A stretch of 7,283 bases of DNA from Pseudomonadota bacterium (GCA_023428515.1 JAEYXI010000488.1:1-7283); one strand, 5' to 3'. Positions 1 through 6,733 are shown, numbered from the stretch's first letter. A program made the numbers and translations. Notes: generated by a model from the sequence alone, not told the origin.

Positions 1-31
1 ACGTACGGCATCGCTTATCTTTCAGGCATGA

Positions 32-247
<216 letters not shown>

Positions 248-250
248 CGC

Positions 251-1183
251 CTATCTTTCGGCTGCCAGGAAAGCCTCGATCTTCTCCTGCGGCAGGCCTG
301 CTTCTCTGCCGATCCTGTGCGCAAGTTCCGCGGCGGCTTCGCGCGGCTTTCCCAAGGGCCGATCCAGCCAGTACGAAACCGGGTTGAGCGCGGTGCGCTC
401 GTCCACCATGGTGATGCGGCCCGAGGCGAGCTGGTCGACGGCGAGCGGCGGCCGCGCCAGCGCGATGCCCAGCCCGTGCGCGGCGGCATCGAGCACGAGA
501 TTGTAATCCTCGAAGCGCCTGTCCTCTGGCCTCGGACGGTAGTCCATGCCGCGCGCGGCGAACCAGGCGCGCCAGGCGGATGCGTCGGAATCGTGGATCA
601 GCTTGTATTTCAGCAACCGCTGCGGCTTGCCCTTGCCGATCTCGGCGGCGAGCTTCGGCGATGCCACCGGGAAGCAGTGCTCCTCGAAGAGCTGCATGGA
701 TATGCGGCCGGGAATCTTGCCGCGGCCGCAGCGGATCGAGAGGTCCAGCCCCTCGTCGGCCAGGTCGGCCTGGTGGTCGTCGACGTCGAGCACGATGCGC
801 AGCGGCGTCGGCCCGGCTTCCAGCGCGTGCAGCCTGGGCATCAGCCAGAGCCCGCTGATCGACGGGATCGAGGTCAGCCGCACGACCGCCGGGCCGCGCG
901 GCTCGCTCCAGCGGTCGGTCGTGTCCGATATCAGCGAAAAAGCCTCGCTGGTGCGCAGGAAGAGCCGCTGTCCCTCGGCGGTCAGCGAAACGCCTCGCGC
1001 GCCGCGCTCGAACAGCTTCAGTCCGAGCCACTGCTCCAGCTTGGCGATCTGCCGGCTGATCGCGCCATGCGTAATGTTGAGCTGCTCGGCCGCCGCGCTG
1101 AAGCTGCCGGTGCGGGCGGCGGCCTCGAAGCCGCGCAGTGTCTCCAGCGGCAGCATGGGCTTCAAGCTGTGATCCATGCTCAC
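251..1183 (-). CDS. LysR-family transcriptional regulator, GcvA-like
   Basis: A 310-residue DNA-binding regulator of the usual LysR length. The N-terminal winged helix-turn-helix spans about residues 14-75, with the typical 'L..F.AAARTGSFSAAAEQLNITHGAISRQI..LE..LG..LFER' pattern and 'LTAEGQ' after it. The rest (about 98-300) is the two-lobed effector-binding domain. Wording around the HTH and 'GLWLMPRL' resembles the GcvA subgroup. I take the GTG at 1183 as start because GAGGG (1191-1195) lies 7 bases before it; an ATG two codons inside (1177) is possible but badly spaced. The gene is divergent from the EamA transporter with 77 bases between, so by the common LysR arrangement it probably controls that exporter and itself. 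The effector cannot be read from the sequence. Confidence 0.93.
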   Translation of the reverse strand: MSMDHSLKPMLPLETLRGFEAAARTGSFSAAAEQLNITHGAISRQIAKLEQWLGLKLFERGARGVSLTAEGQRLFLRTSEAFSLISDTTDRWSEPRGPAVVRLTSIPSISGLWLMPRLHALEAGPTPLRIVLDVDDHQADLADEGLDLSIRCGRGKIPGRISMQLFEEHCFPVASPKLAAEIGKGKPQRLLKYKLIHDSDASAWRAWFAARGMDYRPRPEDRRFEDYNLVLDAAAHGLGIALARPPLAVDQLASGRITMVDERTALNPVSYWLDRPLGKPREAAAELAHRIGREAGLPQEKIEAFLAAER

Positions 1184-1260
1184 AGCAGAACCCTCATTTA
1201 TTCGTTTGTCAATCAGCTCGCGATCGCGTTTCTTGCCGGGAAATTTTCGAGGGCAAGGTC
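1184..1260. promoter_or_regulatory. LysR/EamA divergent control region
   Basis: These 77 bases must hold the promoters of both the LysR gene and the EamA transporter. The stretch 1193-1215 is clearly AT-richer than its surroundings and contains ATTCGTTTGTCAAT (1201-1214 with its leading A at 1200), a short imperfect dyad with ATT/AAT ends; a T-N11-A pair, the loose LysR-box pattern, can be drawn across it. On the minus strand it also contains TTGACA, but this is too close to the LysR start to be a normal -35 for that gene. The operator call is weak; the role of the region as a whole follows from gene layout. Confidence 0.35.
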
Positions 1261-2154
1261 ATGACGATGGCGCTGAGCACATCCACCACCGGAAACAGGG
1301 CCGATCCCGTAGCGGCGATCGCGATCGTCGTCACTATCTTCGCTTGGGCATCGGCCTTTCCGGCCATCCGCGCCGGCCTCGAAGCCTTCGGCCCGCTGGA
1401 ACTCGGCGCGGTGCGCTTCGCCATCGCCGCCATTCCCGCCGCGATCTATCTTGCCGTCGCCAGGCCTAAGCTACCGGAGCGGGGCGAGCTCTGGCGCTTC
1501 GGCTTTGGCGGTTTTGGCTTCGTCGCACTCTATACCGGCCTGCTCAACTACGGCGAGCTGACCGTCTCGGCTGGCGCGGCGAGCTTCATCATCAATGTCA
1601 GCCCGATCCTCACCGCGCTCTTTGCCACTGCCTTCCTCAACGAGCGTTTTTCGGTGATCGCCTGGGGCGGCACGCTGCTCTCCTTTGCAGGCATAGGCAT
1701 CATCGCGCTGGGGGAAGGCGATGGGTTGCGTTTCGATGCCGGCGCCTTGCTCATACTGGGCGCGGCCTTCGTCACATCGGCCAACGCGATTATCCAGAAG
1801 CCGCTTTTCGCGCGGCATAATCCGCTGATGGTTTCATCCTGGAACATCGTGATAGGCGCGGTTGCTCTCGCTCCGTTTTTGCCGTCCGGCCTCCAGCAAG
1901 CGGCGGTTGCCGATGCAAGCGGCCTGTTCGCGGTGCTTTACCTAAGCATCATACCGAGCCTGGTCGCCCAGGCGAGTTGGGCCGTATCGCTGTCGCGCCT
2001 GCCTGCCTCGCGCGCCTCGAACTTCCTCTACTGCGTGCCGCCGGTTGCGACCCTCATGGGCTTCTTCTGGCTGGGCGAAATACCGGGCCTGTTTGGCATC
2101 GCCGGCGGCGCGCTTGCTCTCGTCGGCGTCGCCATCGTCAACCTGCGCCGCTGA
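1261..2154 (+). CDS. EamA/DMT-family transporter
   Basis: A 297-residue inner-membrane transporter of the drug/metabolite superfamily, likely an exporter of a small metabolite or amino acid. About ten hydrophobic helices form two EamA repeats (roughly residues 18-150 and 160-295). Typical family marks are 'FAWASAFPAIRAGL' in helix 1, 'NVSPILTALFATAFLNERFS' ending repeat 1, and 'CVPPVATLMGFFWLGEIP' near the end of repeat 2, each with the conserved Glu. The open frame extends upstream, but the ATG at 1261 has GAGGG (1249-1253) at 7 bases; the ATG at 1267, with AAGG at 8 bases, is an alternative two codons in. The extension toward 1138 would overlap the LysR gene and is not needed. The substrate is unknown; the divergent LysR gene is its probable regulator. 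Confidence 0.93.
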   Translation: MTMALSTSTTGNRADPVAAIAIVVTIFAWASAFPAIRAGLEAFGPLELGAVRFAIAAIPAAIYLAVARPKLPERGELWRFGFGGFGFVALYTGLLNYGELTVSAGAASFIINVSPILTALFATAFLNERFSVIAWGGTLLSFAGIGIIALGEGDGLRFDAGALLILGAAFVTSANAIIQKPLFARHNPLMVSSWNIVIGAVALAPFLPSGLQQAAVADASGLFAVLYLSIIPSLVAQASWAVSLSRLPASRASNFLYCVPPVATLMGFFWLGEIPGLFGIAGGALALVGVAIVNLRR

Positions 2155-2228
2155 GCCGTAAGGAGAACAAGGAACGAAAGCCCCGGCACATCGTTTGTTG
2201 TCCATAACTTTGCGAAGGGACAACACGA

Positions 2229-2534
2229 ATGTATTCTCCTTTTTCACGGTTCCGCGGCGAAGACGATCTGGAAGCGCAGGTTGCGCATCTCTCCAAGGAA
2301 ATGTCCTCGCTGAAGAAGGCGCTCGCGCGGCGCGGCTCCGATGCCTATGACGATGCACGCGATGCGACGGTTGACGTTTATGGCGATCTCCGCGACCGGT
2401 TCGTCGATGCGTTGCCCGGTATGCGCAAGCGCGCCCGGGCAGCCGGCGATGTCGCGCGCGACCATCCGGCGACTGCCGCCATCGTCGGCTTGCTGGTGGT
2501 CGGCCTCGTCGCGACGATGCTCGCGCGCAGATAG
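2229..2534 (+). CDS. ElaB/YqjD/DUF883-like membrane-anchored small protein
   Basis: A 101-residue protein with an amphipathic, charged N-terminal part and one C-terminal membrane segment (about residues 81-98, HPATAAIVGLLVVGLVATML) ending in Arg-Arg. Residues about 12-35 have heptad-like spacing suited to a coiled coil. This order, a helical charged region, 'DHP', a Gly-rich helix and a basic tail, is that of the ElaB/YqjD/DUF883 group, whose enterobacterial members are inner-membrane tail-anchored and bind ribosomes in stationary phase. Membership is judged by pattern only, and ribosome binding is not shown here. The ATG at 2229 has AAGGG (2215-2219) 9 bases upstream. It lies 74 bases after the EamA gene and may have its own promoter. 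The next gene is convergent, 42 bases away. Confidence 0.8.
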   Translation: MYSPFSRFRGEDDLEAQVAHLSKEMSSLKKALARRGSDAYDDARDATVDVYGDLRDRFVDALPGMRKRARAAGDVARDHPATAAIVGLLVVGLVATMLARR

Positions 2535-2576
2535 CCGAGCCTTCCAGATAGGCGGGCCCTCAGGTAGGTGGGCAGG

Positions 2577-2939
2577 TCAGCCGTCGTTCGAAGCGTTGAG
2601 TTCGGCCGGGGTCAGGCCCTCTTCCTCAGGCTCGTCGACGATCTCCGCCAGCGTGAGCTGGCGGGATTTCAGCAGAGGACCCATGGCCCCTCGCAGGATG
2701 GCCATGCGCGGATTGTCTCGATGCAGGTCCACGGCGGTCTGGTCGGCGTAGAGTTCACTCACCATCATCCTGTTCGGGATCGGACTGCCGTCCGCATCTA
2801 CGGGCTTCAGCACCTCGAAGCGCAGGCAGCCATCTTCCTCGAACAGCGTCCGCCGCGCGTGATCCTTGATCAGCGACGTGAATTCCGCCTCGCGTCCCTC
2901 ATGCAGTTCATATTCGACGATGATGGCGATCTGCGGCAC
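2577..2939 (-). CDS. ABM-domain (antibiotic biosynthesis monooxygenase-like) protein
   Basis: A 120-residue small ferredoxin-like-fold protein. Residues 1-100 match the ABM pattern: a first beta strand 'IAIIVEYELHEGREAEF', then helix 'SLIKDHARRTLFEEDGCLRFEVL', strand 'MMVSELYAD' and helix 'AVDLHRDNPRMAILRGAM'. The family includes YgiN-type quinol monooxygenases and many members with no known reaction, so only the fold is claimed. The last 20 residues are an acidic, probably disordered tail. The start is GTG at 2939, chosen because GGGAGAG (minus strand of 2945-2951) lies 5 bases upstream and no other in-frame start keeps the first strand. It follows the MaoC gene by 18 bases on the same strand, so the two are almost surely cotranscribed and may act on the same acyl or oxidised intermediate. 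Confidence 0.85.
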   Translation of the reverse strand: MPQIAIIVEYELHEGREAEFTSLIKDHARRTLFEEDGCLRFEVLKPVDADGSPIPNRMMVSELYADQTAVDLHRDNPRMAILRGAMGPLLKSRQLTLAEIVDEPEEEGLTPAELNASNDG

Positions 2940-2957
2940 TCAAGCTCTCCCGTGTGT

Positions 2958-3431
2958 TTAAGCCGCCTTGGGCGGCACGAATGTCAGCGTCAGCCAGCGC
3001 GCTGTCAGCGCCGGTTTGGCCGAGCCGTCTATCTCGATGGTCACATCGTTGGCGATCTGGACCCACCCCGACGGCCGTACCTTGACGTCGGCCAGCACGA
3101 AGCGCGCGCGTATGCGCGAGCCGGTCTTCACCGGCGCCACGAAGCGCACGGAATCGAAGCCGTGATTGATGCCGATGTCCGCGCCCTCGATCTTCGGCGC
3201 GGTCTCGAAGGCGAATGTCGATAGCAGCGAAAGTGTCAGGAAGCCATGCGCGATGGTGCCGCCGAACGGCGTTTCCGCGGCGGCGCGCGCGGGATCGCAA
3301 TGGATGAACTGGTGGTCGTCGGTGGCGTCCGCGAACTGGTCGATCATGATCTGCGTGACCTCGCGCCAAGGCGACAGGCCGCTCTCCTGGCCAACCATCG
3401 CCTTGAGTTCGTCGAGCGTAATTGTCTTCAA
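2958..3431 (-). CDS. MaoC-like (R)-specific enoyl-CoA hydratase, TTG start
   Basis: A 157-residue hot-dog-fold hydratase/dehydratase adding water to trans-2-enoyl-CoA. The hydratase-2 signature is present: 'FADATDDHQFIHCDP' at about 33-47, giving the catalytic pair Asp39 and His44, then 'FGGTIAHGFLTLSLLS' at about 55-70. Length, start and the 'EGADIGINHGFDSVRFVAPV' stretch agree with the Mycobacterium tuberculosis Rv0130/rhizobial NodN-like group. The frame is open far upstream, but that part is Arg-rich and antisense-like. The only sensible start is TTG at 3431, with AGGAGA (minus strand of 3441-3446) 9 bases before it; it lets the protein begin with the expected 'KTITLDELK'. It lies 107 bases after the ABC ATPase and 18 bases before the ABM gene. 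The physiological substrate is unknown. Confidence 0.9.
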   Translation of the reverse strand: MKTITLDELKAMVGQESGLSPWREVTQIMIDQFADATDDHQFIHCDPARAAAETPFGGTIAHGFLTLSLLSTFAFETAPKIEGADIGINHGFDSVRFVAPVKTGSRIRARFVLADVKVRPSGWVQIANDVTIEIDGSAKPALTARWLTLTFVPPKAA

Positions 3432-3538
3432 GCTTGATCGTCTCCTGCCGGCCCGCCCCGCAGCACAGATAGAGCGTCGGGCGCTGCCTGTCACCCGCTT
3501 CCGCAAGGTGAGACCGATCGTTCTCGGTGACTTGCCGA
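3432..3538 (-). other. ATPase-MaoC intercistronic gap with weak fold-back potential
   Basis: These 107 bases separate the transporter ATPase from the MaoC gene. Two overlapping and mutually exclusive pairings can be drawn: ACCGA (3513-3517) with TCGGT (3524-3528), and GTCACC (3490-3495) with GGTGAC (3526-3531). Neither is followed by a T-run in the direction of transcription, so this is not a convincing terminator. The gap is long enough for a separate promoter for the MaoC-ABM pair, but I see no clear -35/-10 pair in it. Whether the five minus-strand genes form one operon or two is left open. Confidence 0.3.
3441..3446 (-). promoter_or_regulatory. Ribosome binding site fixing the TTG start of the MaoC gene
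   Basis: Read on the minus strand this is AGGAGA, followed by 9 bases and then TTG at 3431-3429. There is no ATG or GTG in this frame near the conserved N-terminus, and the first internal ATG (codon 12) would remove conserved residues. This site is therefore what decides the unusual start. Confidence 0.65.
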
Positions 3539-4309
3539 TCAGGCGGCGGTGGCGAATTCCGGCGCCGTCTTGGGGCCGGTGTTGTTGGAGACGACGTCCT
3601 CGCCGTTGGTATCCGACTTGTTCAGGTTGGCGACGATCCTGCCGCGCCGGAACACGACGATGCGGTCGACGAGGTCGAAGACCTGCCGCATGTTGTGGGA
3701 GATCAGGATCAGCGGCTCGCCGTTCGCCTTGATGGTCCGCACGATGTTCTCGACCTGCGCCGTCTCCTGCACGCCGAGTGCGGCCGTCGGCTCGTCCATG
3801 ATGATGAGCTTGGAGGCGAAGGTCGCCGTGCGGGCGATCGCCACGCACTGCCGCTGGCCGCCCGACATATGCCGGATCGTGCTCGAAAGGTTGGGGATCT
3901 TGACCGCGGTGCGCTCCAGCGCCTTGTGCGTGGCATCCCGCATGAACCGTCGGTCCAGGATAGAGAACGGGCCGAGGTTGAAGCGGATCTTCTCGCGCCC
4001 GAGAAAGAGGTTCGACGGCACGTCGAGATCGTCGGCAAGCGCCAGGTTCTGGAACACCGCCTCGATGCCGGATTCGCGCGCGTCGATCGGGCCGCGGAAA
4101 TTGACCTCCTTGCCGTCGAAGATGATCTTGCCGCTGGTAGGCTGCTCGACGCCGGTGATCTGGCGCACGAATGTCGACTTTCCGGCGCCGTTGTCGCCCA
4201 TGATGGCGACGTGCTCTCCCTTGCGGAGCTCGAAGTCGGCGCCCTCCAGCGCATGCACGCCGCCGTAATATTTGGTCAGGCCTTCGGTCTTCAGCACGAT
4301 GTCGGTCAT
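3539..4309 (-). CDS. Sugar ABC transporter ATP-binding protein (single-domain, FrcA-like)
   Basis: A 256-residue cytoplasmic ATPase powering carbohydrate import. All nucleotide-binding elements are present: Walker A GDNGAGKST at 38-46, Q-loop Gln87, signature MSGGQ at 148-152 (Met replaces the usual Leu), Walker B LIIMDEP at 168-174 with catalytic Glu173, and H-loop His205. Many carbohydrate importers of this class (RbsA, MglA) have two fused ATPase domains of about 500 residues. This one has only one, like the fructose transporter ATPase FrcA (about 260 residues), so it should act as a homodimer. The ATG at 4309 has GGGAG 6 bases upstream, and the gene follows the permease by 10 bases, so it is cotranscribed and probably translationally linked. 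The substrate is set by the binding protein, not by this subunit. Confidence 0.95.
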   Translation of the reverse strand: MTDIVLKTEGLTKYYGGVHALEGADFELRKGEHVAIMGDNGAGKSTFVRQITGVEQPTSGKIIFDGKEVNFRGPIDARESGIEAVFQNLALADDLDVPSNLFLGREKIRFNLGPFSILDRRFMRDATHKALERTAVKIPNLSSTIRHMSGGQRQCVAIARTATFASKLIIMDEPTAALGVQETAQVENIVRTIKANGEPLILISHNMRQVFDLVDRIVVFRRGRIVANLNKSDTNGEDVVSNNTGPKTAPEFATAA

Positions 4310-4319
4310 CTTCCGCTCC

Positions 4320-5441
4320 CTAGGCCCGCATGGCGCGGCGACGCTGCCGCCACTGGTCGAGAACCACGGCGCCGACGATGATCGCGCCCTTCACCATGTC
4401 CTGGTAGTAGGCGTCGAGACGGATCGACGTAAAACCCGAGATGATGACGCTGAAGATCAGCGCGCCCAAGACGGTGCTGATGATTGAGCCGCGCCCACCC
4501 GCCAGCGAGACGCCGCCGATCACCGCCATGGCGATGGCGTCGAGCTCGTACATGACGCCCATGCCGGCCTGCGCCGTCAGGTTCTTCGAGGTCAGCATGA
4601 TCGCGGCGATGGCCGCCAGCATGCCGGCGATGGAATAGACCAGCACCTTGTGCCTGGCGACGTTGATGCCGGACATGCGCGCGGCGTCCTCGTTGGAGCC
4701 GATCGCGTAGCAGCGCTTGCCGTAAAGCGTGTAGCGCATGATCAGGTGGAACAGGATCGCCAGCAGGATGAACACCATCGCCGGGTTCTGGCCCGGCCAG
4801 TGCAGCAGCCCGAAGGTCAGGCGGCCGAGCAGGTCGCCATTCGCCAGCTGCGCATAGCTTTCGGTCGGGAACGAGATCGGGTTGCCGTTCGACCACCAGC
4901 GCGCCACGCCGCGCGCCGAGACCATCATGCCAAGCGTGGCGATGAAGGGCGGGATTTTCGTATAGGCGATCAGCAGGCCGTTCACTAGGCCGGCCGCCAG
5001 GCCGCAGGCGAGGCCGACCACGATAGGCACGATGACGGGCAGGTCCATCGCCCATTCCCCGAAGATGGCCTTCGGATTGGGATTCCCGTTGACCAGCGCG
5101 GTCTGCGCGAAACTCATCACGATCATGGCGGTGGCGCCGACGATCGATCCCGAGGAGAGGTCGATGCCGCCGGTGATGATCACCTGCGTCACGCCGATGG
5201 CGATCACGCCGGTGATGGCGACCTGCAAAACGATGATGTCGAGGCGCTGCTGGTTGAACAGTCCGGGGGCGTTCGCCCGCATGTTGAACAGGAAGCTGCC
5301 GCCGTCGATGCGGTTCAGAAGTTCGAAGACGATGGTGATGAGGACAAGCGCCAGCAGCACGCCGAATTCCGGAGCCCAGCCGCCCCGCTTGGCGTCGAAT
5401 GTCAGGCCGCCGACGCCGTGGGTGGTGTTTGCCTCTGCCAT
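4320..5441 (-). CDS. Sugar ABC transporter permease (BPD_transp_2, RbsC/FrcC-like)
   Basis: A 373-residue inner-membrane subunit forming, as a dimer, the import channel. About ten hydrophobic segments are visible (near 24-42, 68-90, 97-117, 134-160, 165-183, 220-238, 265-285, 300-318, 319-340 and 349-363). Family marks are 'TGGIDLSSGS' at about 90-99 and the cytoplasmic coupling-loop region 'YAIGSNEDAARMSGINV' at about 245-261, which docks on the ATPase. It is longer than E. coli RbsC (about 320) because of an N-terminal cytoplasmic stretch and an insertion near 118-130, and is closer to FrcC in size. The ATG at 5441 has GGAGG 4 bases upstream. It is the second gene of the transporter operon, 128 bases after the binding-protein gene and 10 bases before the ATPase. 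Confidence 0.95.
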   Translation of the reverse strand: MAEANTTHGVGGLTFDAKRGGWAPEFGVLLALVLITIVFELLNRIDGGSFLFNMRANAPGLFNQQRLDIIVLQVAITGVIAIGVTQVIITGGIDLSSGSIVGATAMIVMSFAQTALVNGNPNPKAIFGEWAMDLPVIVPIVVGLACGLAAGLVNGLLIAYTKIPPFIATLGMMVSARGVARWWSNGNPISFPTESYAQLANGDLLGRLTFGLLHWPGQNPAMVFILLAILFHLIMRYTLYGKRCYAIGSNEDAARMSGINVARHKVLVYSIAGMLAAIAAIMLTSKNLTAQAGMGVMYELDAIAMAVIGGVSLAGGRGSIISTVLGALIFSVIISGFTSIRLDAYYQDMVKGAIIVGAVVLDQWRQRRRAMRA

Positions 5442-5528
5442 TTGTCCTCCGTCGCAGGGCGCTCTGCGCCGTCCATCGAGGCGGCGTCACGGCCCGCTGC
5501 CGCGTCGCCGGCCGGGATTTGCCGCAAT

Positions 5529-5558
5529 AGGGAACGACGCCGCGCGGCGCCGCTCCCT
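5529..5558 (-). promoter_or_regulatory. Strong intercistronic hairpin after the binding-protein gene
   Basis: In the transcript, arms AGGGAGCGGCGCC and GGCGUCGUUCCCU pair over 13 base pairs (two of them G-U) around a GCGC loop. The stem begins 11 bases after the binding-protein stop codon. No T-run follows (the next bases are ATTGCGG), so it is not a normal intrinsic terminator. By analogy with malE-malF and similar operons, such a structure protects the 3' end of the upstream message or partly stops transcription, so that more binding protein than permease is made. The pairing is read directly; the effect is inferred. Confidence 0.7.
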
Positions 5559-5569
5559 TTCGCCAGGGA

Positions 5570-6511
5570 TCAGTTCTTCTTCAGGAACTGGTCGATGTTT
5601 GCCGGCGTGACGAGCTGGAAGGGAATATAGACCTTCTTCTCGACCTTTTCGCCCTTCGCGAGCTTCAGCGCCGCATCGAGCGCGCCCGCGCCCTGGCCGG
5701 CCGCGTCCTGGAACACGGTGACGTCGAGCTCGCCGGCCTGCATGGCGGCCAGCGCGTCCTGCGTGGCGTCCACGCCGCCGACCACGACTTCCTTCATGTC
5801 GATGTTGGCCGCCTTCATGGCCTGGATCGCACCGATCGCGCTCTCGTCATTGTTGGCGATGACGCCGTCGAAAGGCTTGCCCGTCGACAGCCAGTTGGTC
5901 ATCAGGTTCTGCGCTTCGTCACGGCGCCAGTTCGAGGTCTGCTTGTCGATGATCTTGATGAAGTTGCACTCGGGCGTGGCGATGACGTCGTCGATGTCCT
6001 TGGTGCGCATCACGGCGGCCTGGTTGGAGAGCTCGCCCATGATCACGTAGACGTTCGCCTCGGTCTTGCCGGCTTCCTTGAACAGGCGGCAGACTTCCTT
6101 GGTTTCCAGCGTGCCGGACTCCATCTCGTTGGACGCGACGAAGGCCTGGTTGTCCGGCAGCGTGTCGACATTGACCGGCTCGCGGTTGACGTAGACCAGC
6201 GGCACGTTGGCCGCAGCTGCGGCGTCCGACATTGCTTGGGTGGCCGAGGTGTCGACCGGGTTGACGACGATCGCGTCGACGCCCGAGGCGATGAAGTTCT
6301 TGATCTGGTCGAGCTGCTTGGCGACGTCGTTCTGCGCATCCTCGACTTGCAGCTCGACGCCGTCCATTCCCTTGGCCTGCTCGACCATGCCGTTGCGCAG
6401 CACGGTCAGGAAGTTGTCGTCGAACAGCGCCATGGAGACGCCGATCTTCTCGGCAAAGGCCGAAGAGGTCATGAGCGCCGATATGGCAGCGCCCAAAAGA
6501 AACTTTTTCAT
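5570..6511 (-). CDS. Periplasmic sugar-binding protein, RbsB family, MocB/IbpA-like
   Basis: A 313-residue substrate-binding lipid-free periplasmic protein. Residues 1-20 (MKKFLLGAAISALMTSSAFA) are a Sec signal peptide with cleavage expected after AFA. The mature part is a two-lobed Peripla_BP_4 fold. By alignment by eye with ribose-binding protein, probable ligand contacts are Arg110 ('VNREP'), Arg169, Asn195/Trp196, Asn221 ('ANNDE'), Asp248 ('GVDA') and Gln268 ('VFQDA'). The stretches 'EKIGVSMALFDDNFLTVLRNG' and 'GVDATQDALAAM' recall the rhizobial inositol/rhizopine binding proteins (IbpA, MocB), so a cyclitol is the leading guess, from memory and not from a search. The ATG at 6511 is chosen over the longer open frame because it gives the signal peptide and has GGAGGAG (minus strand of 6519-6525) 7 bases upstream. 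It is the first gene of the transporter operon. Confidence 0.94.
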   Translation of the reverse strand: MKKFLLGAAISALMTSSAFAEKIGVSMALFDDNFLTVLRNGMVEQAKGMDGVELQVEDAQNDVAKQLDQIKNFIASGVDAIVVNPVDTSATQAMSDAAAAANVPLVYVNREPVNVDTLPDNQAFVASNEMESGTLETKEVCRLFKEAGKTEANVYVIMGELSNQAAVMRTKDIDDVIATPECNFIKIIDKQTSNWRRDEAQNLMTNWLSTGKPFDGVIANNDESAIGAIQAMKAANIDMKEVVVGGVDATQDALAAMQAGELDVTVFQDAAGQGAGALDAALKLAKGEKVEKKVYIPFQLVTPANIDQFLKKN

Positions 6512-6561
6512 TCCAATTCTCCTCCACAAAGTTGGCGTCCGGTGGCGCCTATTGTCCGGAA

Positions 6562-6578
6562 CTTCCTCGTCAAGGAAG
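6562..6578. repeat. Inverted repeat CTTCCT-N5-AGGAAG in the binding-protein leader
   Basis: Perfect 6-base arms with a 5-base spacer, 51 bases upstream of the binding-protein start and overlapping the small palindrome GGAACTTCC (6558-6566). It could be a leader hairpin or a secondary protein site, but short arms like these also occur by chance. Confidence 0.35.
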
Positions 6579-6715
6579 CCCTCCCGAAGGGTTCGCATTC
6601 CCTACCTGCATCCGGTCCAGACCTCCGTTTCCGGCCCGGTTGCCTTGCTGACGCCGGGTTTTCGAACCCATCGCCGCGGCATACAAATAGAACAAAAATG
6701 CCATTCGGATTTTCG

Positions 6716-6733
6716 ATGGAATATTCATTCCAT
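6716..6733. promoter_or_regulatory. Perfect palindrome containing GGAA-N6-TTCC (IolR-type operator)
   Basis: ATGGAAT-ATTC-ATTCCAT is an 18-base inverted repeat with 7-base perfect arms. It contains GGAA (6718-6721), six bases, then TTCC (6728-6731). This is the consensus reported for IolR, the RpiR-family repressor of inositol catabolism in Sinorhizobium meliloti. I found no other exact GGAA-N6-TTCC when reading the window. It lies 207 bases before the binding-protein start and 150 bases before the reductase start, so it could act on either or both promoters. The palindrome is certain; the regulator that binds it is inferred. Confidence 0.65.

Noticed and set aside
1138..1260. N-terminal extension of the EamA transporter to 1138
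   Set aside because: It overlaps the LysR coding start and adds residues unlike the family; the ATG at 1261 has a ribosome binding site.
317..1264. Long plus-strand open frame across the LysR gene
   Set aside because: Composition is Arg/Gly/Ala-rich with no recognisable domain; it is the shadow of the LysR gene in GC-rich DNA.
3432..3848. Upstream extension of the MaoC frame on the minus strand to 3848
   Set aside because: The extra residues are Arg-rich and lie antisense-frame over the ATPase gene; hydratase homology begins at the TTG at 3431, which has a good ribosome binding site.
3527..4381. Long plus-strand open frame across the ATPase gene
   Set aside because: It is antisense to a fully motif-complete ABC ATPase and shows only the charged composition typical of an antisense frame.
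5458..5470. Short GGCGC-TCT-GCGCC hairpin before the permease
   Set aside because: Only 5 pairs with a 3-base loop in very GC-rich DNA; expected by chance.
4306..5490. Second minus-strand frame across the permease gene
   Set aside because: It is Arg/His-rich with no membrane segments, while the other frame encodes a clear permease.
6512..6598. 29-residue N-terminal extension of the binding protein to 6598
   Set aside because: It would place a charged stretch before a clear signal peptide, while the ATG at 6511 has GGAGGAG at the right distance.
6656..6669. GGGTT-TTCG-AACCC resembling a tRNA T-arm
   Set aside because: No acceptor, anticodon or D arm can be drawn around it and the loop size does not fit a T-loop, so it is at most a small hairpin.
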